DNA of 64,000 bases, taken from Paenibacillus artemisiicola. Lineage in GTDB: Bacteria; Bacillota; Bacilli; Paenibacillales; Paenibacillaceae. The notes beneath the pieces are model-generated. The model made no database searches. It was given only the letters and a program-made list of their open reading frames with translations, and was not told the origin of the DNA. The translations under genes were made by a program, and so were the position numbers. Shown piece after piece: positions 35,714-43,932 of the stretch; positions within the stretch are counted from its first letter, which is position 1; each line of letters begins with the position of its first letter. The stretch covers positions 1-64,000 of the forward strand of contig NZ_JAGGDJ010000015.1 of assembly GCF_017652985.1 (NCBI RefSeq), given 5' to 3'.

Positions 35714-36874
35714 ATGAACTTCGTACTGGATCGGAACACGATTTTTTTGTCGCTCGTCCTCGGCCATCTGTTCACGGCGGGGCTGATCGCCGGCTATTGG
35801 CGCCGGCACAAGCAGGAGAGGACGATTCGCGTCTTCATGCTCGCGAAGCTCGCGCAGGCGGGCTCGTGGTTCTTCCTCGTCGCGCACGGCGGCATGCCGA
35901 ACCTCGTCTCGGTCTCGCTCGCGAACTCGCTGCTGTTCGTCGGCTATGCGCTCGAAATGGCCGCGGTCCTGCGGCTGCGGGGCGCCTTCGGACAGCCGGA
36001 GAAACGGCGGTACGCGATCATGACGGCCGTCAATCTGGCGGGGTTCCACGCGATTCTGCTGCTCGATAACCGGGAGTCTCTTCGGATCGCGTTCGCGTCC
36101 GTCGGAACGGCCCTCCTCGTCGCCGGACCGGCGGTCCGCCTCGCGCGCGAAGGCGGCAAGTCCGTCCTGCCGCGCGCGATGGGCGCCTTCTATCTGCTGA
36201 CCGTCCTGTCGCTGCTCGGCCGGGCGGCGGCCGCGCTGGCCGCCGGCGCGCCGATGGGCTTCTTCGCGCCCGGACCGTTCCAAACGATGTCGTTCCTCGC
36301 GCTGTACTTGATCACGATCGCCAGCAATACCGGCTTTATTTTGCTGCTGCGGGAACGGGCGCATCGCGAGCTGCTCCGCCTGGCGCAGCACGACGATTTG
36401 ACGGGCGCGCTGAACCGCCGCGCGTTTCTGGAGAGCGTGCGGGAAAGCCTCGCCGGCTGCGCGCGGCGGAACGCGCCGCTCTCGCTGCTGCTGTTCGACG
36501 TGGACCGGTTCAAAACGATCAACGATTCGTACGGCCACGATGCCGGCGACCGCGTGCTCGAGACGCTGTCGGCGCGCATCCGGGCGGTGCTCGGCCCGGA
36601 CGACTTGTTCGCCCGGTACGGCGGCGACGAATTCGCCGTCCTGCTGCCCGGCCGGGACGAGGCGGAGTCGAGCGCGGCCGCCGAGCGCATCCGGGCGTCC
36701 GCGGCCGGCGCGGAGCCCGCCTTCACGATCAGCCTCGGCATTCTGACCGTCCTCCCGGACCGGGACACCCAGTGGGAACCGCTCTATGCCCTCTGCGACC
36801 AGGCGCTGTACGCGGCCAAGCGCGCGGGGCGCGACCGCGCGTTCCGCGCCGAGCAACCGCAGCGAACGTCCTGA
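35714..36874 (+). CDS. Membrane-bound GGDEF diguanylate cyclase
   Basis: 386 residues. Six or seven hydrophobic segments in the first 215 residues, then a GGDEF domain with LTGALNRRAFLE, DVDRFKTINDSYGHDAGD and the active ARYGGDEFAV. An RXXD-type I-site is not evident (LGPDDLFARYGG). Start MNFVLDRN at 35714 was preferred; a weak GGCGG precedes it. A second c-di-GMP enzyme within 6 kb. Confidence 0.88.
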   Translation: MNFVLDRNTIFLSLVLGHLFTAGLIAGYWRRHKQERTIRVFMLAKLAQAGSWFFLVAHGGMPNLVSVSLANSLLFVGYALEMAAVLRLRGAFGQPEKRRYAIMTAVNLAGFHAILLLDNRESLRIAFASVGTALLVAGPAVRLAREGGKSVLPRAMGAFYLLTVLSLLGRAAAALAAGAPMGFFAPGPFQTMSFLALYLITIASNTGFILLLRERAHRELLRLAQHDDLTGALNRRAFLESVRESLAGCARRNAPLSLLLFDVDRFKTINDSYGHDAGDRVLETLSARIRAVLGPDDLFARYGGDEFAVLLPGRDEAESSAAAERIRASAAGAEPAFTISLGILTVLPDRDTQWEPLYALCDQALYAAKRAGRDRAFRAEQPQRTS

Positions 36875-37032
36875 TCCCGCTTCGCCGCTCCGGTTATGGC
36901 CCATCCGGCTCTTGTTTGTACAGCGCCCGTTGCCGATCTGCTTCCGCCCGCAGCGAAGCGGGCGTCTCCGCTTCCGCGCGCATCATGGCTGCCAACGAAT
37001 GGCGGCCATGCCGGCGATTTCCGCGTTCGCTA

Positions 37033-37061
37033 TTGATAACGGCTTCCGTTGCGAATATAAT
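37033..37061 (+). promoter_or_regulatory. SigA-type promoter
   Basis: TTGATA at 37033-37038, a 17-base spacer and a perfect TATAAT at 37056-37061; one of the best consensus promoters in the window. The Fur-like box begins on the last base of the -10 element. Confidence 0.8.
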
Positions 37062-37081
37062 GATAATGAAAATCATTATCA
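37061..37081. promoter_or_regulatory. Fur box
   Basis: Perfect 9-bp inverted repeat TGATAATGA / TCATTATCA around AAA, equivalent to the classical 7-1-7 Fur site. It covers the transcription start of the promoter just upstream, so Fur with iron would block transcription. Confidence 0.88.
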
Positions 37082-37107
37082 ATTAATTCACGGAGGACTT
37101 CACGCAC

Positions 37108-37317
37108 ATGAAGCAAGCCGTAGCCAAAGCCGTCGTGCTCGCCGTGCTTCTCTCCCTTGCCGCAGCCGGCGGTCCGGCCGGAAGCGGCGATGCCGCAGCC
37201 GGCAGCCGCGGCAAATCCGGCGATGCCGGGACCTCGTCCCGGAAGACCGGCAAACCGGCCGGCTCCGGGCAAGCCGGTCCCGGCTTCCGCGACGGCGGCG
37301 CCTCCCGCCGGATCTAG
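37108..37317 (+). CDS. Fur-box-controlled short ORF with signal peptide
   Basis: 69 residues. MKQAVAKAVVLAVLLSLAAAGG looks like a signal peptide; the rest is Gly/Ser/Lys-rich without a fold signature. The LSLAAAGG end resembles a lipobox with Gly in place of Cys, so it may be the remnant of an iron-siderophore binding lipoprotein, or a genuine small secreted peptide. GGAGG lies upstream, and the gene follows a consensus promoter and Fur box. No relative recognised. Confidence 0.45.
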   Translation: MKQAVAKAVVLAVLLSLAAAGGPAGSGDAAAGSRGKSGDAGTSSRKTGKPAGSGQAGPGFRDGGASRRI

Positions 37318-37572
37318 AGCCCCGGAAGGCTGCATCGCCGCGGCGCCGCGAACGAAACGGCTTTAAGCCGAAGACGGCTCCGCGCCGCATAGAATAGCGC
37401 TTAGAGCGGAATCGTGCCGCGGGCAGCCGTCCTTTCGGCAACTCGCGCGGCGCGTCAAGGCCGTCAACCTTATGCCCCGATTCCGGCTCGTCTGCCTTGC
37501 GCCCGCGGGCAGCCGTCGCGCCGAATCCGATTTGTTTCCCATACCGCTCCTACGAGAAAGGAAGGAACGCCT

Positions 37573-38082
37573 ATGAAACCGCACGATGACGAAGCGATCC
37601 GCGCTCAGATGCTGAACTTCGTCGGCAGCCTGAAAACGCTCGTGCTGAGCACCGTCGACGAGCTCGGCAGCCCTTACGCCTCCTACGCCCCGTTCGTGCG
37701 GAAGGACGGCCTGTTTTACGTCTACCTCAGCCGAATCGCGGACCATTACCGCCATCTGGAGCGCAGCCCGCTGACCGACGCGCTGCTCATCGAAGACGAA
37801 TCGCGGACGGCGAATCCGTTCGCCCGCAGACGCGCGCGCTTCGCCTGCCGGGCCGAGAACCTCGGCAACGAAGGGCATGAAGCGATCTTCGCCTTGTTCG
37901 CCGAACGGTTCGGCCAGTCGACGATCGCGATGCTGCGCGGCCTCGACTTCTCCCTGTTCGCGCTCGAGCCCCGGACCGGCCGCTACGTCGCCGGCTTCGG
38001 CCGCGCCTACGACATCGATCCCGCCGGCGGCGGGTTCGCGCACGTCGACCGCGCCGGCCATGGCGGGGCGGAGCAAGCCTAG
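37573..38082 (+). CDS. HugZ/HutZ-like haem-utilisation protein
   Basis: 169 residues, split-barrel flavin-oxidase fold (LVLSTVDELGSPYASYAPFV). The GRYVAGFGRAYDID segment is characteristic of HugZ-type haem oxygenases rather than pyridoxamine phosphate oxidases. AAAGGAAGG precedes ATG 37573. Lies 492 bp downstream of the Fur box on the same strand, which fits iron control, though 255 bp without a gene intervene. Confidence 0.78.
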   Translation: MKPHDDEAIRAQMLNFVGSLKTLVLSTVDELGSPYASYAPFVRKDGLFYVYLSRIADHYRHLERSPLTDALLIEDESRTANPFARRRARFACRAENLGNEGHEAIFALFAERFGQSTIAMLRGLDFSLFALEPRTGRYVAGFGRAYDIDPAGGGFAHVDRAGHGGAEQA

Positions 38083-38130
38083 CGGCCCGCGTCCGCGCCA
38101 CCCAAACAACACCTCTAAAGGAGCATGACG

Positions 38131-38595
38131 ATGAGCCATTTCGACACCGTTCTTCCGGTCTGGAGCGCCATCCAGTCCCGATTTTTCCGCACCGCCTCCG
38201 AACTGGCGCCCGGTGACCTCGCGCTGTCCTTCGGTTCCGCCTCCATCGGCTACATGCTGCGGCATAACGCGGAGGTGGAGTACATGTTCGCGGAGTGGTT
38301 TTTCCGCAAGCCCATGCCGGTGAGCTTGAAGCTCGCGACGAGCGGCGGCCCTGCGGGCTTCGCGGACGACGCCGACCTGGGCGCGCTGCTGCAGCTGCTC
38401 GGGGATTCCAACGAGCAGCTGCGCGGGGCGATGCGCGATCTGCCCGAGGAGGCTTGGACCGAGCCCGTCGCCTCGCCCATGGGCGGTCCCGCGTCGACGC
38501 CGCTCGAAGCGGTCGGCCGGCTCATGTACCATTCCGGCATTCATGCCGGACAGATCTCGATGATCCGCAAACAGGCGAGCCTTCGCCGGGCATGA
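38131..38595 (+). CDS. DinB-family protein
   Basis: 154 residues, four-helix DinB/YfiT fold. Likely metal ligands are the His in MLRHNAEVEYMF and the two in MYHSGIHAGQ. ATG 38131 is favoured because GGAG is seven bases upstream; the ATG at 38125 is too close. Follows the HugZ-like gene by 48 bp, probably co-transcribed. Thiol-transfer or hydrolase activity is a family-level inference. Confidence 0.8.
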   Translation: MSHFDTVLPVWSAIQSRFFRTASELAPGDLALSFGSASIGYMLRHNAEVEYMFAEWFFRKPMPVSLKLATSGGPAGFADDADLGALLQLLGDSNEQLRGAMRDLPEEAWTEPVASPMGGPASTPLEAVGRLMYHSGIHAGQISMIRKQASLRRA

Positions 38596-38607
38596 CGAAA
38601 GAAGCAA

Positions 38608-38646
38608 AGCGGTCCCGCGGCCGGCAACCGGCATCGCGAGACCGCC
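38608..38646. terminator. Bidirectional terminator-like hairpin
   Basis: AAGCGGTC-CCGCG pairs with CGCG-GACCGCCTT with small mismatches, between convergent DinB and methyltransferase genes. Confidence 0.65.
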
Positions 38647-38650
38647 TTGT

Positions 38651-39751
38651 TCATTCCTTGCGCTCGAACATGACCTTGGACGGCCTGCGCACAAGCTCGC
38701 GTTCCGGCTCGACCATTTTGATCTGGATTTGCCTCTTGGACGCGCGGCCTGCGCCGGATCTGGCGGCTTTCGGCTTCGCTTTCGATTCCGGCCTGCCTTT
38801 CCCGTCGGACCTCCCTTTGCCGTCGGGCTTGGTTTTCTCGCCCGCCCTGCCCTGCTCGTCGGGTTTGGCTTTGCCGTCGGCCCTTGCCTTCCCCTCCGGC
38901 TTCGCTTTCTCCCCTGCCCTGGCCTCGGGTCTGCCGTTCCTTCCGGGAGCGACCGCCTTGTCCTTCGGCCTGCCCGTCTTTCCCTCCGGCCCGGCATTCT
39001 CGGACGGTTCGATCACGTTCCCCGTCCCGCTTCGGGCCAGCAGGCCGTCCTGCCGGCGGCGCTCCGTGATGCGCGCCGGCTCCTCGAGCGGATTGCCCGC
39101 CAGCCGGGCGAGTTCCTCTTTCCCGATCGGTGCTTTGGCGACTACGAAGTGATACAGAATCTCATCCACCATGTTCAGCTGCACTTCCATGAGTCCGATC
39201 CGCTCGGCCGGTTCGTACAGCGGCGACAAATACAGCGGGAAATAAAAAAACTCCATGCGCAGCAGCCGAAAATCGACCTCGACGCTCTCCGCGGGGATGA
39301 ATTCCGGCGAAAACTGCGCCGCGGCGATCATGTCGCGATGATGCTCCTTCGGCGTCAAATAATACGGCGTATACTCGTTGAACGGACTGCGAACGCCCGG
39401 ATTCGCGATATGAACGGCCGCCTGGGCGTGCGGCGCGACGATGCAGACGATCGCTTTGTGCCGGCACACCCGATAGATCTCCTTCATGAGGCCGCGAAGG
39501 TCCTTCGCGTATTCCAGGCTGCGGCAGGCGAGCAGGAACGTCACGGAATCGTCCTCGAACGGCAGCGGGTCGTCGAAATCATGGACGAGATCGGGCTGCG
39601 CGGCAGCCGAGGCATCCAGCCCGACGCAATCGCGGTGCTTGGCCGCGCCGCAGCCGAGGTCCACGCGCCGCAGACGCGGGCTTTCCCGGTTCTCGTCCCG
39701 GCGTTCCCCGACCGCGGGTTCTTGCGCTTCGGCGTTCATTGCTTCAGTCAA
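38651..39751 (-). CDS. SAM methyltransferase with long basic tail
   Basis: 366 residues. Class I methyltransferase core with motif I VDLGCGAAKHRDCVGLD and VHDFDDPLPFEDDSV, then YLTPKEHHRD typical of methyltransferase_11-like proteins. The last 120 residues are low-complexity, rich in Lys, Gly, Pro, Asp and Glu (short units such as KPEGKARADGKAKPD), ending in a basic RPSKVMFERKE. The tail may bind nucleic acid or polymer. TTG 39751 is chosen because AAAGGCGG is ten bases upstream; ATG 39739 is the alternative. Confidence 0.8.
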   Translation of the reverse strand: MTEAMNAEAQEPAVGERRDENRESPRLRRVDLGCGAAKHRDCVGLDASAAAQPDLVHDFDDPLPFEDDSVTFLLACRSLEYAKDLRGLMKEIYRVCRHKAIVCIVAPHAQAAVHIANPGVRSPFNEYTPYYLTPKEHHRDMIAAAQFSPEFIPAESVEVDFRLLRMEFFYFPLYLSPLYEPAERIGLMEVQLNMVDEILYHFVVAKAPIGKEELARLAGNPLEEPARITERRRQDGLLARSGTGNVIEPSENAGPEGKTGRPKDKAVAPGRNGRPEARAGEKAKPEGKARADGKAKPDEQGRAGEKTKPDGKGRSDGKGRPESKAKPKAARSGAGRASKRQIQIKMVEPERELVRRPSKVMFERKE

Positions 39752-39903
39752 CGTGATCGACCGCCTTTCGCCGATAATTTCATTACTGCCATTGTATGAA
39801 CCGCTCCGCGGGCGATATGCCGCGGACGCGCGGCCTCGGCGCGGGACGCCGAAAAGCGCCGCATCGCATGCCGACACGGCGCCGCGCGCTTGCCGGACGC
39901 GGA

Positions 39904-40350
39904 TTATGAAACGAACGGAACCGCGAACAACGCCGCCGCGATGAAGATCAGCTGCATCGCCGCGCGGACGGCCAGCCCGGGGACGGGCTTCCCGCCGATC
40001 GTCAGCCGTTCCCGCGCCGCTTTGACGTTGGCCGGGAAGAGCAGCACGAAGAGCGCGACCAGGCCCGCCGCGGCATAGCGCGAAAGCGAAGGAACGAACA
40101 GCGCCGCGGCGCCGGCCAGCTCGAGCAGCCCCGTCGCCGTGACGAGCGCCTCCGCGAATGGCAGCCGCCGGGGAACCATCCGGACGAGATCAGACCGGCG
40201 CTTGCCCCAATGCGCGGAAGCCGCCAGCAGCAGCATGGCCGAGACCGCCGCCTGCAGCGCATGCTGCCAGTCTCCGAAATAAGGCACGCCCGCATAGCCG
40301 AGCAGCCGGAACAACCCGAACGAACCGATCAAGACGATGAATGGAGCCAT
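39904..40350 (-). CDS. DoxX-family membrane protein
   Basis: 148 residues, four membrane segments (FIVLIGSFGLFRLLG, LQAAVSAMLLLAASAHW, LLELAGAAALFVP, and a C-terminal one). GGAGGGG decides ATG 40350. Downstream of a TetR gene on the same strand, so probably its target. Confidence 0.83.
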   Translation of the reverse strand: MAPFIVLIGSFGLFRLLGYAGVPYFGDWQHALQAAVSAMLLLAASAHWGKRRSDLVRMVPRRLPFAEALVTATGLLELAGAAALFVPSLSRYAAAGLVALFVLLFPANVKAARERLTIGGKPVPGLAVRAAMQLIFIAAALFAVPFVS

Positions 40351-40485
40351 AGCCAATCCCCTCCGATTTGGATGTGGTTTGAACCGGACCGCGTGCCTGC
40401 CGAAATCGCGGCCGTCGCTTACGCCGTTCCCGTTATTCCCGACCGTCACTTGAAGCATCCGCCTTTGCTTTGCCTTAACCTCGCC

Positions 40486-41088
40486 TTAGCCCTTGAATCC
40501 GCCGCGCAGGCTGCCGCTGACGAACGCGGCGAAATGCCCGGCCGTGAACGCCGTTCCGGCCCCCGGTATCGAAGTCCTCGCCCGCAGCCCGAGCGATAGG
40601 ACGACGAACAGCTCCGCCGTCCGCGCCGCGTCGACCGAGGCCGGAATCACCCCGTGCCGCTGTCCCGTCTCGATCCACCGCCGCGAGAAGAGGACGGACC
40701 GCTCGTAAAATTGCCGCAGCACGTCGGCGACGGCCGGGTCGTCTTCCTTGCCGAGCAGATACATGAGCACCTTGTTGGTGGGACTGCCGGCGTCCTCCAG
40801 TTCGGCGAACTGCTTCGCCAGCATCTCCATGGGCTGCTCGAAGTCCCCGGGATGCCGCTCCACTTGCTTCTCGAACCGTTCGTTCGTCGCCGTCAGGCTT
40901 TCCTCCAGCACCCATGCGAACAGCTCGTACTTGCTCTTCACGTAATGGAAGATCGCCCCCTTCGACAGCTCGGAACGTTCCATGATATCCTTCATCGTAA
41001 TGACGTGGCAGCCTTTCTCCCCGATCAGCGCCTTCGTCGCCTCCAGCAGCTGCCGGGTCGTCTGCTGTCTTCGTTCTTCCTGCTTCAT
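40486..41088 (-). CDS. TetR-family regulator (upstream of doxX-like gene)
   Basis: 200 residues. HTH: GCHVITMKDIMERSELSKGA, then IFHYVKSKYELFAW. GGGGGA decides ATG 41088. A near-perfect TetR-type palindrome lies at 41130-41148, just upstream, indicating autorepression of the tetR-doxX unit. Confidence 0.88.
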   Translation of the reverse strand: MKQEERRQQTTRQLLEATKALIGEKGCHVITMKDIMERSELSKGAIFHYVKSKYELFAWVLEESLTATNERFEKQVERHPGDFEQPMEMLAKQFAELEDAGSPTNKVLMYLLGKEDDPAVADVLRQFYERSVLFSRRWIETGQRHGVIPASVDAARTAELFVVLSLGLRARTSIPGAGTAFTAGHFAAFVSGSLRGGFKG

Positions 41089-41129
41089 CGCGCGTTCCCC
41101 CGTTTTGCGGTTGTTGCCTTTATTATACA

Positions 41130-41148
41130 TACAGACCATCGGTTTGTA
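41130..41148. promoter_or_regulatory. TetR operator candidate
   Basis: TACAGACC-ATC-GGTTTGTA, arms matching at 7 of 8 positions, 42-60 bp upstream of the TetR start. Shape and size suit a TetR dimer site. Confidence 0.7.
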
Positions 41149-41191
41149 AATAAAACGGCAAAAAATAGGCGCTTCTTCACTTGGCGCTTAG

Positions 41192-41215
41192 AAAAAGAGC
41201 CGCACGCCGCGGCTC
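41192..41215 (-). terminator. Terminator after APH-fold gene
   Basis: GAGCCGC-n5-GCGGCTC with five T residues on the minus strand, 10 bp past the stop. Confidence 0.85.
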
Positions 41216-41224
41216 CTATCGTCA

Positions 41225-42160
41225 TCATGCGCGCCGCGCCGACGTCCGCGCGAGCAGCCCCCGCACGTAATCGTCCAGCCGTTCCACGATCAGCGCTTTC
41301 GTCAAGCCCTGCGCGCCGAGCTCCGTCCAGCCGCCGAATACGTCGGGCTCCCAGTACGCGATGTCGATCAGCGACACGAAGTCCCAATACGGATGGTACG
41401 CGAACGCTTCGCCCGCATGCCGGCGATAGGCGTCCAGAAACGCGTCAGCCGCCGCCGGACCGTGCAGCTGCGCCAAATCCGCGCGGCAATGGCCGACGTC
41501 GAGACCGGGCGCGCCGATGCAGCCGTTCGGCCAATCGACGATGCCGCTGACCTCGCCGCCCGACCAAAGCACGTTCGCCGCATGGAAGTCGCGGTGAATG
41601 AACCGCGGCTCGTACGCCGGCGGCGGCGCGAGCGCGATGCGCGCGGCTTGCGTCCAGGCATCCGGCACCCGCGACCAGGCGGACGCGTCCATCTTCGCGG
41701 CGTCGGCGTAGCGAGCATGCGTCCACCGCGCGCCGCCTCCCGCTTCCGCGGCGTGCAGCGCCGCCAGCGCCCGCGCCAGGCCGTCGAGCCAGCGCTCCAT
41801 CTCCCGCGGGGCCAGAACGACCTCGCCTTCGAGCCGCGTCATCAGCACGGCCGGCATGCCGCAGCCGTCGCCGGCTTCGTCGAACGCGACGAGCTTCGGC
41901 GCCTTCACGCCCGTTAGCGCGGACGCCGTCTCCAGGCACCACGCCTCGTGCCGGGCCGCGTCCGGCTCTTCCCGCAGCCACTCCGCGTTGTTGAACAACC
42001 GCAGGACGTACTCCCGCTCCGCGTTTCCGGCGCGTATCCACAGCGCGTGTACTAGCGACGACGTGCCGCCGCGCAGCCGCTTCGCCGCGACGACCTCCGC
42101 GTCGGCAGCGACCGCGGCGGCCGCCCACTTCAATGCTTGCGCGCTCAAATTCTCAATCAT
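41225..42160 (-). CDS. APH-fold phosphotransferase family protein
   Basis: 311 residues. Catalytic HRDFHAANVLW and metal-binding GIVDWPNGCIGAP. Codon use matches the surrounding genome, unlike the AT-rich APH-fold gene at 29451. ATG 42160 has GGAGGG upstream and overlaps the end of the preceding lipoprotein gene by 8 bases, so translation may be coupled. Substrate not predictable. Confidence 0.85.
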   Translation of the reverse strand: MIENLSAQALKWAAAAVAADAEVVAAKRLRGGTSSLVHALWIRAGNAEREYVLRLFNNAEWLREEPDAARHEAWCLETASALTGVKAPKLVAFDEAGDGCGMPAVLMTRLEGEVVLAPREMERWLDGLARALAALHAAEAGGGARWTHARYADAAKMDASAWSRVPDAWTQAARIALAPPPAYEPRFIHRDFHAANVLWSGGEVSGIVDWPNGCIGAPGLDVGHCRADLAQLHGPAAADAFLDAYRRHAGEAFAYHPYWDFVSLIDIAYWEPDVFGGWTELGAQGLTKALIVERLDDYVRGLLARTSARRA

Positions 42161-42704
42161 AGCCGCCCTCCGCTTCCGGCAATGCCTTGTACGCTGCCTT
42201 GCTCTCCGCGATCCCGCGGACGTATTCTCTGAGATCCGCCAGCTGCCGTGCGTCGTCCGTGATGTCGCAATGCTCCGTCGACAAATGCATCGACTTCGTT
42301 TCGCCGGCCGCGGTAACCGTCCAGCTGTCATCCGTATGCGGATCCTGACCGCATCCCGGGTTCTCGGGCTCCAGCTTCTTCTTCCCCATGATGTCGATTT
42401 CCCGCATCCGCGCATAGATGTCCCGCATTTCTTGTTCCGACAGTGCGAGATCGGCCGTGGCCGTGCCGTTTACAATAAGATCCTTCGTGATCGTACCGTC
42501 GTACGTGTCGACCTCGTTCTTGCCGCCGCCGTAGCCGTACTTGAGCTCGAAATCGAAATCGGCCGGCATGTCCGCCGGCATCGCGGTTGTCTTGCTTGCC
42601 GCGGGTTCCTTCCGATCCGCCAAATAGCCGCCGTCCCCGTCGCAGCCGCCGGCGATAAGCGCGGCCGCAAGCGCGAGCAGCAGTCGTCCGCCCGTCCGTG
42701 CCAT
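42153..42704 (-). CDS. Lipoprotein of unknown function
   Basis: 183 residues. Signal MARTGGRLLLALAAALIAGGC with lipobox IAGGC. The mature part has a beta-rich region (DFDFELKYGYGGGKNEVDTY) and ends acidic and helical. No family recognised. First gene of a two-gene unit with the APH-fold gene. Confidence 0.7.
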   Translation of the reverse strand: MARTGGRLLLALAAALIAGGCDGDGGYLADRKEPAASKTTAMPADMPADFDFELKYGYGGGKNEVDTYDGTITKDLIVNGTATADLALSEQEMRDIYARMREIDIMGKKKLEPENPGCGQDPHTDDSWTVTAAGETKSMHLSTEHCDITDDARQLADLREYVRGIAESKAAYKALPEAEGGYD

Positions 42705-42867
42705 CGCGATTCCCCCTTTGGCTACCTAGACGAACGAAGCCGGGATAGGTTGCACCCGAAGAGGAAGAAAATGGGACCCCGCTCCCCGCTTCAGAACGAC
42801 GCGCCGACGGCAAGAAGCCGGCCGCTCCCGGCAGCCGGCCTTGCGCAAGCTCGATCGTTCGCGGCGC

Positions 42868-43359
42868 TTACTTCAGCCGCTCCAGCATGTCGGCCAGCCG
42901 CGCGTACGAGTCGCGGACGCCGCGCTCCATGTCGGATTGCAGCATCCCGTCCCGGCCTTCGACCGAGCGGAACACGGATTCCATGACGATGCGCGTCCGG
43001 CCGCCGGGCAGCTCGCGGAACAACGCGGTCTCCAGCGTCACGTGACCGCGTTCCGGCATGCCTTCGAATTCGAACGTCTGAATGATCCGTTCCGGCGCCG
43101 TCACCTCGTGGAACACGCCGCGGAACCCGTATTCGTTGCCCGCCGCATCGATGTGCACGTACCGGTAGAAGCCGCCGTCGCGCGGCTCGAACGTCTCCAG
43201 CTTCATCGTCAATTCGCGCGGCCCGAGCCACTCGGCGTACAGTTCGGGTTCCGTGAACGCGCGAAAGACGAGCTCCCGCGGCGCGTCGAATTCCCTCTCG
43301 ATGCCAATCGTTTGTTTGCCCGGCTCCGCCGTAATCCGCGTGTCATACCCGTTCGTCAT
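42868..43359 (-). CDS. AHSA1/SRPBCC-family protein
   Basis: 163 residues. [30 protein letters not shown] is the AHSA1 start; end [21 protein letters not shown]. Ligand-binding START-like fold. Overlaps the ArsR gene by 17 bases; the ArsR-AHSA1 pair is a common two-gene unit in bacteria whose function is unknown. Confidence 0.9.
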   Translation of the reverse strand: MTNGYDTRITAEPGKQTIGIEREFDAPRELVFRAFTEPELYAEWLGPRELTMKLETFEPRDGGFYRYVHIDAAGNEYGFRGVFHEVTAPERIIQTFEFEGMPERGHVTLETALFRELPGGRTRIVMESVFRSVEGRDGMLQSDMERGVRDSYARLADMLERLK

Positions 43360-43729
43360 CGTTTCGATCCTTCCCTTCGATTGATTTGGTGGCTGGACCG
43401 GCTGCGGAATCGGCGGCCGAGCGCTCCTTCTCGCGCTTCAAGACGGCATCCAGCGCCTCGAACCGCCTGCTCCACAAATTCCGGTACCGCTTGGCCCATT
43501 CTTCCACTTCCAGAAGCGCGTCCGGGTTCATGCGGTAAATGCGCTGCTGGGCCCGTTTCTCCACGTCCACGACGCGCGTCTCGCGCAAGATTTTCAAATG
43601 CTGCGAGATCGCCTGCGGACTGATGGAGTACCGGCTGGAAATGTCCGTGGCGGACAGCTGGCCGTTCGCGGCCAGCAGCTCCATGATCGATCTTCTCGTG
43701 GGGTCTGCAATCGCTGTAAAGGTGTCCAT
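43343..43729 (-). CDS. ArsR-family regulator
   Basis: 128 residues. Winged [36 protein letters not shown] and [20 protein letters not shown]. No metal-binding CXC motif, so probably not a metal sensor. ATG 43729 starts one base after a palindromic operator-like sequence and has no ribosome binding site, which suggests a leaderless or very short-leader mRNA. Confidence 0.87.
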   Translation of the reverse strand: MDTFTAIADPTRRSIMELLAANGQLSATDISSRYSISPQAISQHLKILRETRVVDVEKRAQQRIYRMNPDALLEVEEWAKRYRNLWSRRFEALDAVLKREKERSAADSAAGPATKSIEGKDRNDDERV

Positions 43730-43730
43730 G

Positions 43731-43745
43731 GGTTTATAATAAACC
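43731..43745. promoter_or_regulatory. Palindrome overlapping arsR promoter/start
   Basis: GGTTTA-TAA-TAAACC, perfect, immediately upstream of the arsR ATG; contains a TATTAT -10-like hexamer on the minus strand. A CTTAATTAAG palindrome lies at 43751-43760. Fits autorepression. Confidence 0.65.
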
Positions 43746-43850
43746 AAATTCTTAATTAAGTAAATGATTTAGTAAAAATTTTTCCTTCATCCTCGGCAGC
43801 GGCTTTTCGGCTTCATGCGCCTGCGGCCGGCTTCCCTTGCGCGAACGCGC

Positions 43851-43891
43851 AAAAAGGCGGCAGCTCCCGTTGCCGGGCGCCGCCGCCGCCT
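43851..43891 (-). terminator. Terminator after SgrR-like gene
   Basis: AAGGCGGC-type GC-rich stem with a CCGG inner part, followed by five T residues on the minus strand. Confidence 0.65.
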
Positions 43892-43932
43892 TCCGTCTTC
43901 CCATCCAACCTTTACCCGCTTATCCCGGCTCT

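Noticed and set aside
37573..38082. Pyridoxamine 5'-phosphate oxidase
   Set aside because: The AGFGRAYDI segment and the nearby Fur box fit HugZ better; PdxH signature is not seen.
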